From Arthrobacter sp. Y81 (GTDB lineage Bacteria > Actinomycetota > Actinomycetes > Actinomycetales > Micrococcaceae): a stretch of 64,000 nt of DNA. The stretch covers positions 124,001 through 188,000 of the forward strand of contig NZ_PJIL01000007.1 of the NCBI RefSeq assembly GCF_002929335.1. The letters run 5' to 3'. Below the pieces are notes generated by a model. That model saw only the letters and a program-made list of their open reading frames with translations, did no database searches and was not told where the DNA came from. Below are positions 56,641 through 64,000 of the stretch, piece after piece (positions within the stretch are counted from its first letter, which is position 1; every line of letters starts with the position of its first letter). The position numbers and the translations under genes were made by a program.

Positions 56641-57873
56641 TTATCCCGTTGCCTGCAGGGTGGCTTCTATCACGGCGGGAGACAGCACATGCTGCGTGAC
56701 CATCTGGCTGGCACCAAGGATGGCTGCCTGGTCCCCGGCCATCGAGAGCGCTATCCGCAAGTGTGATGTGGCAAGCGGCAGGGACCGCCGGTAAACGACT
56801 TCCCGTACGCCTGCCATCAGGTGCTCACCGGCCTGGCCCAGGCTTCCGCCGATCACAATCACGGACGGGTTGAGCAGGTTGACCACTGTTGCGAGCACGT
56901 CCCCAACATCGCGGCCGGCCTGGCGAAGCGCCTGGATCGCTTGGAGGTTGCCCTCGGCGACGAGCCGCAGGACATCCCCGCCCTTTTCGGCAGCCAGTCC
57001 CTGCCGGGCCAGTTCCCGCGCCACGGCGGGACCGGACGCCAGTGCTTCAAGGCAGCCGTAGTTGCCGCAACGGCAGAGGACTTCATCGCCGCGCGGGACC
57101 CGCACATGGCCAAGGTCGCCCGCGGTTCCGTTGGCGCCGCGCTGCAGTTCCCCGCTGCTGATGATGCCCGCACCGATGCCGGTGGCCACCTTGATGAACA
57201 GGAAGTTGTCGTGTTCCGGCCAGTACGCCGTGCGTTCGCCGAGGGCCATGATGTTGACGTCGTTGTCCACCAGCACCGGGACCGGCAGCGAGCGCTGGAC
57301 GTAGCGGACCACGTCGAACCCGTCCCAGCCGGGCATGATGGGCGGCTTCACCGGCATCCCGGTGGCGTGCTCCACGGGGCCGGGCAGCCCGATCCCGATG
57401 CCGGCAAGGTCTGAGGGAGTCCGGCCGGCCTCGCTGAGGAGCATCTTGCCTTCCTCGACCACCCGGCCAAGGACGGCTTCGGGACCGTCGGCAACGTCCT
57501 GGTCGAGGCGGTGCTCGGCGAGGACATTGCCGCCCAGGTCGGTGACGGCAACGATCACGTGCGTGGCGCCGACGTCGACTGCCAGGACAGCGCGGGCGGC
57601 CGGGTTGAAGGCAAAGCGCGACGGCGGCCGGCCGCCGCTGGAGCTTGCCTCCCCGGCAGGTCCCACCAGCCCGGAAGAGATCAACGCGTCAATGCGAGCG
57701 GCAACTGTGGAACGGGCAAGGCCGGTGGTCAGGGCCAGTTCGGCGCGGGTGCGGGCCCTGCCGTCACGGAGGAGCTGGAAGAGATCTCCTGCCCGGGAAA
57801 GATTTCCGGCACCGTCGGCAGCAGTGTCAGTTCCGGGCTCGGTTCCGGGCTCTTTTCCAGACGTTGGACTCAT
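56641..57873 (-). CDS. ROK-family transcriptional repressor
   Basis: A 410-residue sugar-responsive repressor. It has an N-terminal winged helix (LFQLLRDGRARTRAELALTTGLARSTVAARIDALISSGLV, residues 32-71), then a ROK kinase-like domain with VDVGATHVIVAV (near 98), GIGLPGPVEH, a zinc motif CRCGNYGCLEA near 268 and VIVIGGSLG. It is divergent from the sugar operon across 183 bases holding a long inverted repeat. A sugar or sugar phosphate is the probable inducer. Confidence 0.92.
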   Translation of the reverse strand: MSPTSGKEPGTEPGTDTAADGAGNLSRAGDLFQLLRDGRARTRAELALTTGLARSTVAARIDALISSGLVGPAGEASSSGGRPPSRFAFNPAARAVLAVDVGATHVIVAVTDLGGNVLAEHRLDQDVADGPEAVLGRVVEEGKMLLSEAGRTPSDLAGIGIGLPGPVEHATGMPVKPPIMPGWDGFDVVRYVQRSLPVPVLVDNDVNIMALGERTAYWPEHDNFLFIKVATGIGAGIISSGELQRGANGTAGDLGHVRVPRGDEVLCRCGNYGCLEALASGPAVARELARQGLAAEKGGDVLRLVAEGNLQAIQALRQAGRDVGDVLATVVNLLNPSVIVIGGSLGQAGEHLMAGVREVVYRRSLPLATSHLRIALSMAGDQAAILGASQMVTQHVLSPAVIEATLQATG

Positions 57874-57921
57874 GAGTCAGTGATAGCACGAAGCTCTTAT
57901 GCATGTCACGCCGTCGAAAGA

Positions 57922-57960
57922 TTGTCGATGACTTTTCAACTTTTGCTTGACGATCGACAA
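57922..57960. promoter_or_regulatory. Candidate ROK operator and sugar-operon promoter
   Basis: TTGTCGAT (57922-57929) and ATCGACAA (57953-57960) form an inverted repeat whose arms are 31 bp apart, start to start. The right arm directly follows a candidate -35 box TTGACG (57947-57952); a weak -10 TAGCTT is at 57970-57975. Bound ROK protein would block this promoter. Confidence 0.55.
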
Positions 57961-58056
57961 AAGTAGTTCTAGCTTGATGTGTGAGCGGTGTCACCTGAGC
58001 CTGAGTACGATCCGGGACCGGTGGCCGCCTTCTTACCCCAACGACGAGGAGAGACA

Positions 58057-58797
58057 GTGTCATACTCGATCCAGCTCTACACGGTCCGTAAGGCCCTTGA
58101 AGAGGATCTCGCAGGAACCATCCAGCGCCTGGCTGAAATCGGCTTCACCATGGTTGAGCCCTACCGTTTCGTCGCGAAAGCCGCTGAACTCAAGCAGGCC
58201 TTGGCAGAGAACAACCTCACCGCCCCGTCCGGCCACGCCCCACTGCTTAGCGATGACCAGGACGCCATCTTCACCGCCGCACAGCAGCTGGGGATCGGCA
58301 CCGTCATTGACCCGCACGTTCCGATCGAGCGCTGGAACACGATTGAAGACATCAAGGAAACCGCAAATCAGCTCAACGCGGCCGCCGCTAAGGGCGCTGA
58401 CTACGGGGTCCGCGTCGGATACCACAACCACTGGTGGGAAGTGGAGTCCGTGATCGACGGCAAGACCGCGATCGAACACCTCGCCGACAGCCTGGCTCCG
58501 GAAGTTGTCCTGGAACTCGACACCTACTGGGCCGCAGTGGGCGGCCAGAACCCGGCCGAACTGCTTGCCCGGCTCGGCGACCGGGTCAAGTTCATTCACG
58601 TCAAGGACGGCCCCGTCACCTCCGATCCGTCCAGCCAGCTCGCCGTCGGCGACGGCAAGATGCCGATCTGGGACGTACTGGACGCTGCCCGCTCGCTCGA
58701 AGCCGCCGTGGTGGAACTCGACGATTTCCAAGGCGACATGTTCGATGCCGTTCGGGACAGCTACAACTACCTCAGCGCCGGGAAGGTCTCCGCATGA
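58057..58797 (+). CDS. Xylose isomerase-like TIM-barrel sugar isomerase/epimerase
   Basis: A 246-residue TIM barrel of the AP endonuclease 2/sugar phosphate isomerase family. It begins SYSIQLYTVRKALEEDLAGTIQRLAEIGF, with metal-ligand candidates in GYHNHWWE, LELDTYW, FIHVKD and VELDDF. GTG 58057 is chosen because GAGGAG (58045-58050) lies at ideal spacing. It overlaps the next gene (ATGA). The substrate is unknown; pairing with Gfo/Idh enzymes is common in inositol and 3-keto-sugar catabolism. Confidence 0.88.
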   Translation: MSYSIQLYTVRKALEEDLAGTIQRLAEIGFTMVEPYRFVAKAAELKQALAENNLTAPSGHAPLLSDDQDAIFTAAQQLGIGTVIDPHVPIERWNTIEDIKETANQLNAAAAKGADYGVRVGYHNHWWEVESVIDGKTAIEHLADSLAPEVVLELDTYWAAVGGQNPAELLARLGDRVKFIHVKDGPVTSDPSSQLAVGDGKMPIWDVLDAARSLEAAVVELDDFQGDMFDAVRDSYNYLSAGKVSA

Positions 58798-59936
58798 GCC
58801 ACGCAGCAGGAACCGCCTTTGGCCCCCTGGGCTCAGGTCCGGTCGGCGTCGGCATCATCGGCGCAGGGGTGATCAGCAAGCAGTACCTGGACAACCTCAC
58901 CAGTTTCCCGGATGTCCGGGTCATAGCGATCGGGGACCTGTTCGAGGAGGCCGCGGCTACACGGGCCGCCGAGTACGGGATTGCAAACCACGGCGGCATC
59001 GACGCGGTCCTGGGTAACCCCGACGTCGAGATTGTCATCAACCTGACGATCCCGGCAGCGCATGTCGAGGTGGCCACCCAAGCAGTGAACGCCGGCAAGC
59101 ATGTCTGGAGCGAAAAGCCGTTCTCCTTGGACCGGGAAAGCGGTCTGGGGCTGCTCAAGGTCGCTGACGCCGCCGGCGTCCGGCTGGGCTGCGCCCCGGA
59201 TACGTTCCTCGGCGCCGGCCTGCAGACGGCCCGACGGATGATCGAGCGCGGCGACATCGGCACCCCGCTGACCGCCCTGACCCTGATGCAGTCCCCCGGC
59301 CCGGAATCCTGGCACCCCAACCCCGCCTTTCTGTTCCAGGACGGGGCCGGACCCCTGTTCGACATCGGCCCGTATTACCTGACCACCCTCGTCCAGACGT
59401 TCGGCAGCATCCGCCGGGTGGCCGCATTCGGTTCGAAGTCCCGGGAAACCCGTGTGATCGGCTCCGGGCCCAAAGCCGGCGAGGTATTCGACGTGACGGT
59501 CCCGACGCATGTCAGCTCCATCCTGGAATTCGAGGGTGGCGAATCGGCCCAAAGCATCTTCAGCTTCGATTCACCGCTCAAGCGCGCAGGGTTTGTCGAG
59601 ATCACGGGCTCCGACGCGACGATTGCGTTGCCGGATCCGAACAACTTCGACGGCGACATCCGGATCTGCGCGATCGGCTCCGACGACTGGACCACAATCC
59701 CGTCCGTCGGCTCCACGGCCAGCCGCGGTGCCGGGGTGCTGGAAATGGCCCGCGCCATCCGCGAGGGCCGGCCTCACCGGGCACAGGGCGAGCTGGCTTT
59801 CCACATCCTCGACACCATGGCTTCGATCTCGGAGTCCATCGACAACCGCGCCTTTGTCGACGTCGAAAGTTACGCCGCCAAGGTCCCGGCCCTGCCCGAG
59901 GACTGGGACCCGACGGCTGCAACCCTCCCTGCCTAG
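58794..59936 (+). CDS. Gfo/Idh/MocA-family oxidoreductase
   Basis: NAD(P)-dependent sugar oxidoreductase of 380 residues. The nucleotide fold is VGVGIIGAGVISKQYLDNL (about 17-35). The catalytic Lys lies in the conserved HVWSEKPFSLD motif near 103, and the substrate region has DIGPYYLTTLVQTFG near 183. It overlaps the isomerase gene by 4 bases and is followed 47 bases later by the binding-protein gene. It probably oxidises or reduces the imported sugar. Confidence 0.92.
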   Translation: MSHAAGTAFGPLGSGPVGVGIIGAGVISKQYLDNLTSFPDVRVIAIGDLFEEAAATRAAEYGIANHGGIDAVLGNPDVEIVINLTIPAAHVEVATQAVNAGKHVWSEKPFSLDRESGLGLLKVADAAGVRLGCAPDTFLGAGLQTARRMIERGDIGTPLTALTLMQSPGPESWHPNPAFLFQDGAGPLFDIGPYYLTTLVQTFGSIRRVAAFGSKSRETRVIGSGPKAGEVFDVTVPTHVSSILEFEGGESAQSIFSFDSPLKRAGFVEITGSDATIALPDPNNFDGDIRICAIGSDDWTTIPSVGSTASRGAGVLEMARAIREGRPHRAQGELAFHILDTMASISESIDNRAFVDVESYAAKVPALPEDWDPTAATLPA

Positions 59937-59983
59937 CCCCACCCCGCATCAGCCCCAGCTCGACGACGAGAAACCGGAGCACC

Positions 59984-61306
59984 ATGAAAAATCCCCTGAA
60001 AGTCCTGTCGGCGTTTGCCGCAACGGCTGCCATGGCACTTAGCCTGAGCGCCTGCGGCGGCGGCAGCAGCCAAGCATCCAGCGACACCATCACCTACTGG
60101 GCCTCTGACCAAGGCAACAGCCTGGATGACACGGCGGCCAAGCTGAAGCCGTCCCTGGACCGTTTCACCGAGAAGACCGGCGTCAAGGTCCAGCTGGAAG
60201 TCATCAGCTGGACTGATCTCTACAACCGTATCCTCACGGCAGTCACCAGCGGCGACGGCCCCGATGTCCTGAATATCGGCAACACCTGGGCCGTAACGCT
60301 TCAGGAGACGGGTGCTTTTGAGCCCGTCGAGGGCGAACTGCTGGAAGCGGTTGGCGGCAAGGACCGCTTCCTGAAGACCAGCTGGTCCACCGGCGGCGCC
60401 GAAGGCAAGACCCCGACATCGGTGCCGCTCTACGGCCTGGCGTACAACATGTACTACAACACCAAAATGTTCAAGGAAGCCGGCATAGAGAAAGCGCCCA
60501 CCACCTGGGACGAGTTTGTGGCCGATGCCAAGAAGCTCACCAAGGACACCAACGGTGACGGCAAACCGGATCAGTGGGGCTTCACGGCCGCCGGAGCATC
60601 CGTGTCCGCTAACTCGCACCAGGCCTTCGTCCGGGGACTCCAGAACGGCGGCACTCTCTTCGACGCGGAAGGAAAGCCGACCTTTGACAGCGATCCCCAG
60701 GTGGAGGGTGTCAAGCAGTTCGTGGACCTGATGGCCACGCACAAGGTGATGTCGCCGTCGGACGCCGAGCTCAGCCAGGGAAGCCAGAAAGTGGACAACG
60801 TCATCAACGGCAAGGCTGCCATGATGTTCGACCAGAGCCCGCTGAAGAACTTCGCCGCCCGCGATTTCAAGGACTGGGGTGTGGCTCCGATCCCCATGAT
60901 GACGGCCGGCGCCACCGGTGATGCCGGCACCCAGAGCCACGTCGCCGGGATCAACCTGAGCGTCTTCAAGAACAGCGACAACAAGGCAAATGCCATCAAG
61001 CTGGCGGCTTTCCTGACCAGTGACGAAGAGCAGATTGCGCTTAACAAGGCCTACTCCTCGCTGCCCGTGGTGACCACCGCTTCGAGCGATGCGGCATTCC
61101 AGACCGAGGAGGTCAAGGCAAAGAACGATGCCCTGGCCAACCACTCGCTGCCCATGCCCCTGATAGCGAAAGAGGGCCAGATGGAGACCCTCACCGGCAC
61201 GGCAATCAAGAACCTCTTTGCCAAGGCGGCCACCGGAACTGTTTCCGAAGATGACATCCGGGCGGCCCTCAAGGACGCCAACAACCAGATGGCCGCGGCC
61301 CAGTAA
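59984..61306 (+). CDS. Sugar ABC importer substrate-binding lipoprotein
   Basis: A 440-residue family 1 extracellular solute-binding protein. The signal peptide ends in the lipobox LSAC, followed by GGGSSQ. It has ITYWASDQGNSLDD, TGVKVQLEVISWTDLYNRILTAVTSGDGPDVLNIGN and LYGLAYNMYYNTKMFKEAGI, typical of carbohydrate receptors. Cell-surface attached. It precedes two permease genes and a stable hairpin lies directly after it, a common way to keep receptor expression above that of the permeases. Confidence 0.92.
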   Translation: MKNPLKVLSAFAATAAMALSLSACGGGSSQASSDTITYWASDQGNSLDDTAAKLKPSLDRFTEKTGVKVQLEVISWTDLYNRILTAVTSGDGPDVLNIGNTWAVTLQETGAFEPVEGELLEAVGGKDRFLKTSWSTGGAEGKTPTSVPLYGLAYNMYYNTKMFKEAGIEKAPTTWDEFVADAKKLTKDTNGDGKPDQWGFTAAGASVSANSHQAFVRGLQNGGTLFDAEGKPTFDSDPQVEGVKQFVDLMATHKVMSPSDAELSQGSQKVDNVINGKAAMMFDQSPLKNFAARDFKDWGVAPIPMMTAGATGDAGTQSHVAGINLSVFKNSDNKANAIKLAAFLTSDEEQIALNKAYSSLPVVTTASSDAAFQTEEVKAKNDALANHSLPMPLIAKEGQMETLTGTAIKNLFAKAATGTVSEDDIRAALKDANNQMAAAQ

Positions 61307-61317
61307 CCAGGCCCTGC

Positions 61318-61353
61318 GAGTGGGGGTACCGCTGAACCGCGGTGCCCCCACTC
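61318..61353 (+). terminator. Stem-loop after the sugar-binding-protein gene
   Basis: GAGTGGGGGTACCGC (61318-61332) pairs with GCGGTGCCCCCACTC (61339-61353) with one mismatch and a six-base loop. No T-run follows. It likely stabilises the upstream mRNA or partly terminates transcription before the permease genes. Confidence 0.7.
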
Positions 61354-61369
61354 CGGCAAAGGAGTTTCC

Positions 61370-62383
61370 ATGTCCCATTCAGCATTGGACAGCGGCCCCG
61401 CCGCTGCAGGCAGCGCACCTGCCGTTGACCCTGAGCCCGGCCAACCGAAGGCCGCCACCGCACCGCCAACACGCAAGCGGCGCCGCTCATTCCTCCCCTA
61501 TGGCCTGATCCTCCCGGCCGCGATCCTCGAACTCCTGATCCATATCGGCCCGATGCTCCTGGGCATCTGGATCGCCTTCATCTCCCTGAACCAGCTCAAT
61601 CTCACCAACTGGCTCAATGCCCCCTTCGTGGGCCTGCAAAACTTCGTCAACGGCCTCAACCCCGAAAGCACCATCGGACAGGCGTTCTTCAGCACAGTGG
61701 GCCGGACCCTGGTCTACACCATCCTGGTGGTTGGTTTCTCCTGGGTGCTGGGCATGGCAGGCGCAGTTTTCCTTTCGTCCAACTTCAAGGGCCGTGCGCT
61801 CCTGCGCACGTTCTTCCTGGTCCCTTATGCACTCCCGGCCTACGTCGGAACCATCGCGTGGGCCTTCATGTTCAATCAGCGCGACGGCGCCGTAAACCAG
61901 ATCCTGGTGGACACCTTCCATCTTTTCGGTGACGAGCGGCCCTTCTGGTTGCTGGGCGAGAACTCGTTTGGCGCCATGATCGTAGTGAACGTCTGGCAGC
62001 TGTGGCCCTTCGCGTTCCTCATGCTGATGGCGGCCCTCCAAAATGTCCCCACCGATGTCTACGAAGCAGCGGCCATCGACGGCGCTTCATTGTGGCAGCA
62101 ATTCCGCACCATCACGTTGCCCATGGTCCGGCCGGCCAACGGTGTGCTGCTGATGGTGATGTCGCTCTGGACCTTCAACCAGTTCAATATTCCCTTTGTG
62201 CTCTTCGGCGCCTCGTCTCCGAAAGAAGCCACCCTCATTTCTCCGCTGATCTACCAGAACTCATTCGGCAGCTGGAACTTCGGCCTCGGCGGCGCCATGA
62301 GCGTCCTGCTGCTCATCGCCCTGTTCATTGCCTCCGTCTTCTACATCCGCATGGTGCTGCCCAAGGGGGCCGACAATGATTGA
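61370..62383 (+). CDS. Sugar ABC permease, MalF-like
   Basis: A 337-residue permease with six main transmembrane helices after a 40-residue cytoplasmic, basic N-terminus. The EAA loop reads DVYEAAAIDGASLWQQFRTITLPMVRP near 227. It overlaps the second permease by 8 bases. The two should form the channel for the sugar bound by the upstream lipoprotein. Confidence 0.93.
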   Translation: MSHSALDSGPAAAGSAPAVDPEPGQPKAATAPPTRKRRRSFLPYGLILPAAILELLIHIGPMLLGIWIAFISLNQLNLTNWLNAPFVGLQNFVNGLNPESTIGQAFFSTVGRTLVYTILVVGFSWVLGMAGAVFLSSNFKGRALLRTFFLVPYALPAYVGTIAWAFMFNQRDGAVNQILVDTFHLFGDERPFWLLGENSFGAMIVVNVWQLWPFAFLMLMAALQNVPTDVYEAAAIDGASLWQQFRTITLPMVRPANGVLLMVMSLWTFNQFNIPFVLFGASSPKEATLISPLIYQNSFGSWNFGLGGAMSVLLLIALFIASVFYIRMVLPKGADND

Positions 62384-63215
62384 GACCCGCAACTTCCGAA
62401 TCCTGAGGAACGTGGTCCTGACGATCCTGTCCCTCTGGGTGGCCATCCCCCTATATGTGGTGGTGTCCACGTCGCTGAAACCGCTCAAGGACGTCTCCGG
62501 GCTGTTCCAGTGGATCCCGCGTGAAATCACTGCCTCACCGTACCTGGACATCTGGACCACGGTGCCTCTGGCCAAGTATTTCCAGAACAGCCTCATCATC
62601 ACCATCTGCGCCACTGCCTGTTCCGTCACGGTCGCCGTCCTGGCCGCCTACGCCATCGCCCGGCTGCAGTTCAAAGGGAAGCGGGCCTTCAGCCTGACGG
62701 TCCTGTCCACGCAGATGTTCCCCGGCATCCTGTTCCTCCTGCCGCTCTACCTGATCTTCACCCAGATCCGGAACATGACGGGATTGCAGCTGCAGGGGTC
62801 CTATCTTGGGCTCATCATCACCTATATGACCTTCACGTTGCCCTTCGCAATCTGGATGCTCAGCGGGTACTTCGCGTCCATCCCGAAGGAGCTGGAAGAG
62901 GCTTCGATGATCGACGGCACCGGCCGGATGGGCGCCCTCTTCCGGGTCATCCTCCCGGTTGCCAAGCCGGGCATCATTGCGGTGGCGGTGTACTCCTTCA
63001 TCTCAGCCTGGGGAGAGGTGCTGTTCGCCTCCGTCCTGACCAACGAGGCCACCAAGACCCTCTCCTTGGGGCTCAAGGCCTACGCCAGCGAATCCGATGT
63101 GTTCTGGAACCAACTCATGGCCGCTTCCGTGGTGGTCAGCCTGCCCGTCCTGATCGGCTTCATCCTGGTCCAGAAACACCTGGTCGCAGGCTTGTCCGCC
63201 GGCGCGGTCAAATAG
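62376..63215 (+). CDS. Sugar ABC permease, MalG-like
   Basis: A 279-residue permease with six helices and the EAA loop ELEEASMIDGTGRMGALFRVILPVAKPG near 188. ATG 62376 is preceded by AAGGGGG; an earlier in-frame start lies inside the previous gene and is not conserved-looking. No ATPase gene follows within the window, so the importer probably uses a shared MsiK-type ATPase or one beyond the end. Confidence 0.93.
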   Translation: MIETRNFRILRNVVLTILSLWVAIPLYVVVSTSLKPLKDVSGLFQWIPREITASPYLDIWTTVPLAKYFQNSLIITICATACSVTVAVLAAYAIARLQFKGKRAFSLTVLSTQMFPGILFLLPLYLIFTQIRNMTGLQLQGSYLGLIITYMTFTLPFAIWMLSGYFASIPKELEEASMIDGTGRMGALFRVILPVAKPGIIAVAVYSFISAWGEVLFASVLTNEATKTLSLGLKAYASESDVFWNQLMAASVVVSLPVLIGFILVQKHLVAGLSAGAVK

Positions 63216-63306
63216 GCCCAGTGAAGTAAACCCAGCCACCACCGTTACCCGGGCCAGCCGAGCAAGCGCCGTTCGCGGCCAGCCACCTTAGTTGAGGAGC
63301 ATCACC

Positions 63307-64000
63307 ATGAAGACGGCGCACACGCCACCGCTGTCGGAGGACAGCACCACCTTCGACACCACCAACCCGGACAACTCTCCCCTGGGCGTGGCGATGATCG
63401 GCTATGCGTTTATGGGCAAGGCCCACTCGAACGCCTGGCGGAATGTCGCGTCCTACTTCGACGTTCCGGCCTTCGAGCAGAAAGTGCTCGTGGGCCGGGA
63501 CGCCGTGCAGGTCGCTGCGGCCGCGAAGAAGTACGGCTGGGCGGAGTCCGCCACAGACTGGCGCTCGGTCCTGGACCGGGACGACATCCATATCGTCGAT
63601 ATCTGCGCCCCGGGCTGGATGCACGCCGAGATCGCCATCGCCGCCCTCGAAGCGGGTAAGCACGTCCTCGTGGAAAAGCCGTTGGCCAATACGCTGGCCG
63701 AGGCCGAGGCCATGACCGACGCCGCCGCGGCGGCCCGTGCCAAGGGCGTGCAGTCCATGATCGGGTTCAACTACCGCCGTGTCCCCGCCCTGGCCCTCGC
63801 GAAGGAGCTCATCGCCGAAGGCCGGCTCGGGACGGTCAGGCACGTCCGGGCCGCGTACCTGCAGGACTGGCTCTCCGACGCCGAGTCCCCCATGACCTGG
63901 CGCCTTCGCAAGGAAACCGCCGGATCCGGCGCGCTGGGCGACATCGCCTCCCACGCCATCGACCAGGTCCTCTACCTCCTGGACGGCACGGTCACCGAAG
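63307..64000 (+). CDS. Second Gfo/Idh/MocA-family oxidoreductase, cut by the window end
   Basis: The first 231 residues of a second NAD(P)-dependent sugar oxidoreductase. The cofactor fold is GVAMIGYAFMGKAHSNAW (about 27-44), the catalytic Lys is in HVLVEKPLANT near 121, and GALGDIASHAIDQVLYL near 217 contains the substrate-site His. GAGGAG (63294-63299) precedes the ATG. The C-terminus lies beyond the window. It follows the permeases by 91 bases and belongs to the same operon. Confidence 0.93.
   Translation, partial: MKTAHTPPLSEDSTTFDTTNPDNSPLGVAMIGYAFMGKAHSNAWRNVASYFDVPAFEQKVLVGRDAVQVAAAAKKYGWAESATDWRSVLDRDDIHIVDICAPGWMHAEIAIAALEAGKHVLVEKPLANTLAEAEAMTDAAAAARAKGVQSMIGFNYRRVPALALAKELIAEGRLGTVRHVRAAYLQDWLSDAESPMTWRLRKETAGSGALGDIASHAIDQVLYLLDGTVTE

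Overview
The window is high-GC DNA from an actinobacterium, most likely Arthrobacter/Pseudarthrobacter or a close relative. This rests on recognition, not a search: base composition, many GTG starts and ATGA/GTGA gene overlaps, a RamB-type regulator beside the glyoxylate-shunt genes, a near-consensus IdeR/DtxR box, and a group 1h-type [NiFe]-hydrogenase. It looks like ordinary chromosome with one AT-richer stretch (about 49,080-50,400). I found no rRNA, tRNA, transposase, integrase or CRISPR array.

Layout. 1-1,950: RluA-type pseudouridine synthase, DedA membrane protein and a small unknown gene. 2,034-16,574: a nickel permease divergent from a long tightly packed operon (hypA, hypB, hydrogenase small and large subunits, a NifU/Rieske-like protein, three proteins of unknown function, a 39-residue membrane peptide, maturation protease, hypC, a disordered acidic protein). 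A further accessory gene and a FecCD-type metal-chelate ABC importer follow. hypD, hypE and hypF are absent from the window. 16,729-25,290: PEP carboxylase, an F420-type NADP oxidoreductase, a DUF1684 protein, a short-chain dehydrogenase/acyl-CoA dehydrogenase pair and a GH76-like protein. 25,300-29,309: an iron ABC importer behind an IdeR box and a CRP/GlxR-like site. 29,368-45,392: mixed housekeeping and accessory genes, including queuosine salvage (tgt, yhhQ), a TetR regulator with two operators, a frameshifted SDR gene, a ThiD-type kinase, a lipoprotein serpin, pyruvate oxidase and an MHS-type transporter. 45,752-48,887: a two-component system fused in one operon with a TAXI-type binding lipoprotein. 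50,410-55,167: ramB, aceA and aceB. 55,364-64,000: an MFS exporter, then a ROK repressor divergent from a sugar uptake and oxidation operon that runs off the end.

How the genes work together. Several blocks fit life on scarce carbon and energy: atmospheric-H2-type hydrogenase with its own nickel import, glyoxylate shunt under RamB, PEP carboxylase anaplerosis, pyruvate oxidase, a carboxylate-type sensor and transporter, and a sugar ABC operon.

The most unusual signal is not a gene. The intergenic regions carry several families of long palindromes. One, seen at four places, is built from the word ACGCTCTCTCAC repeated at exactly 32-bp intervals and then mirrored around a central hairpin. A second family (AGCGCGAACTGGCAGCTAA and its mirror) occurs at three places. 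I do not recognise either as a described element. The hydrogenase operon also holds several conserved but functionally unassigned proteins and an unusual Cys-only Rieske-like site.
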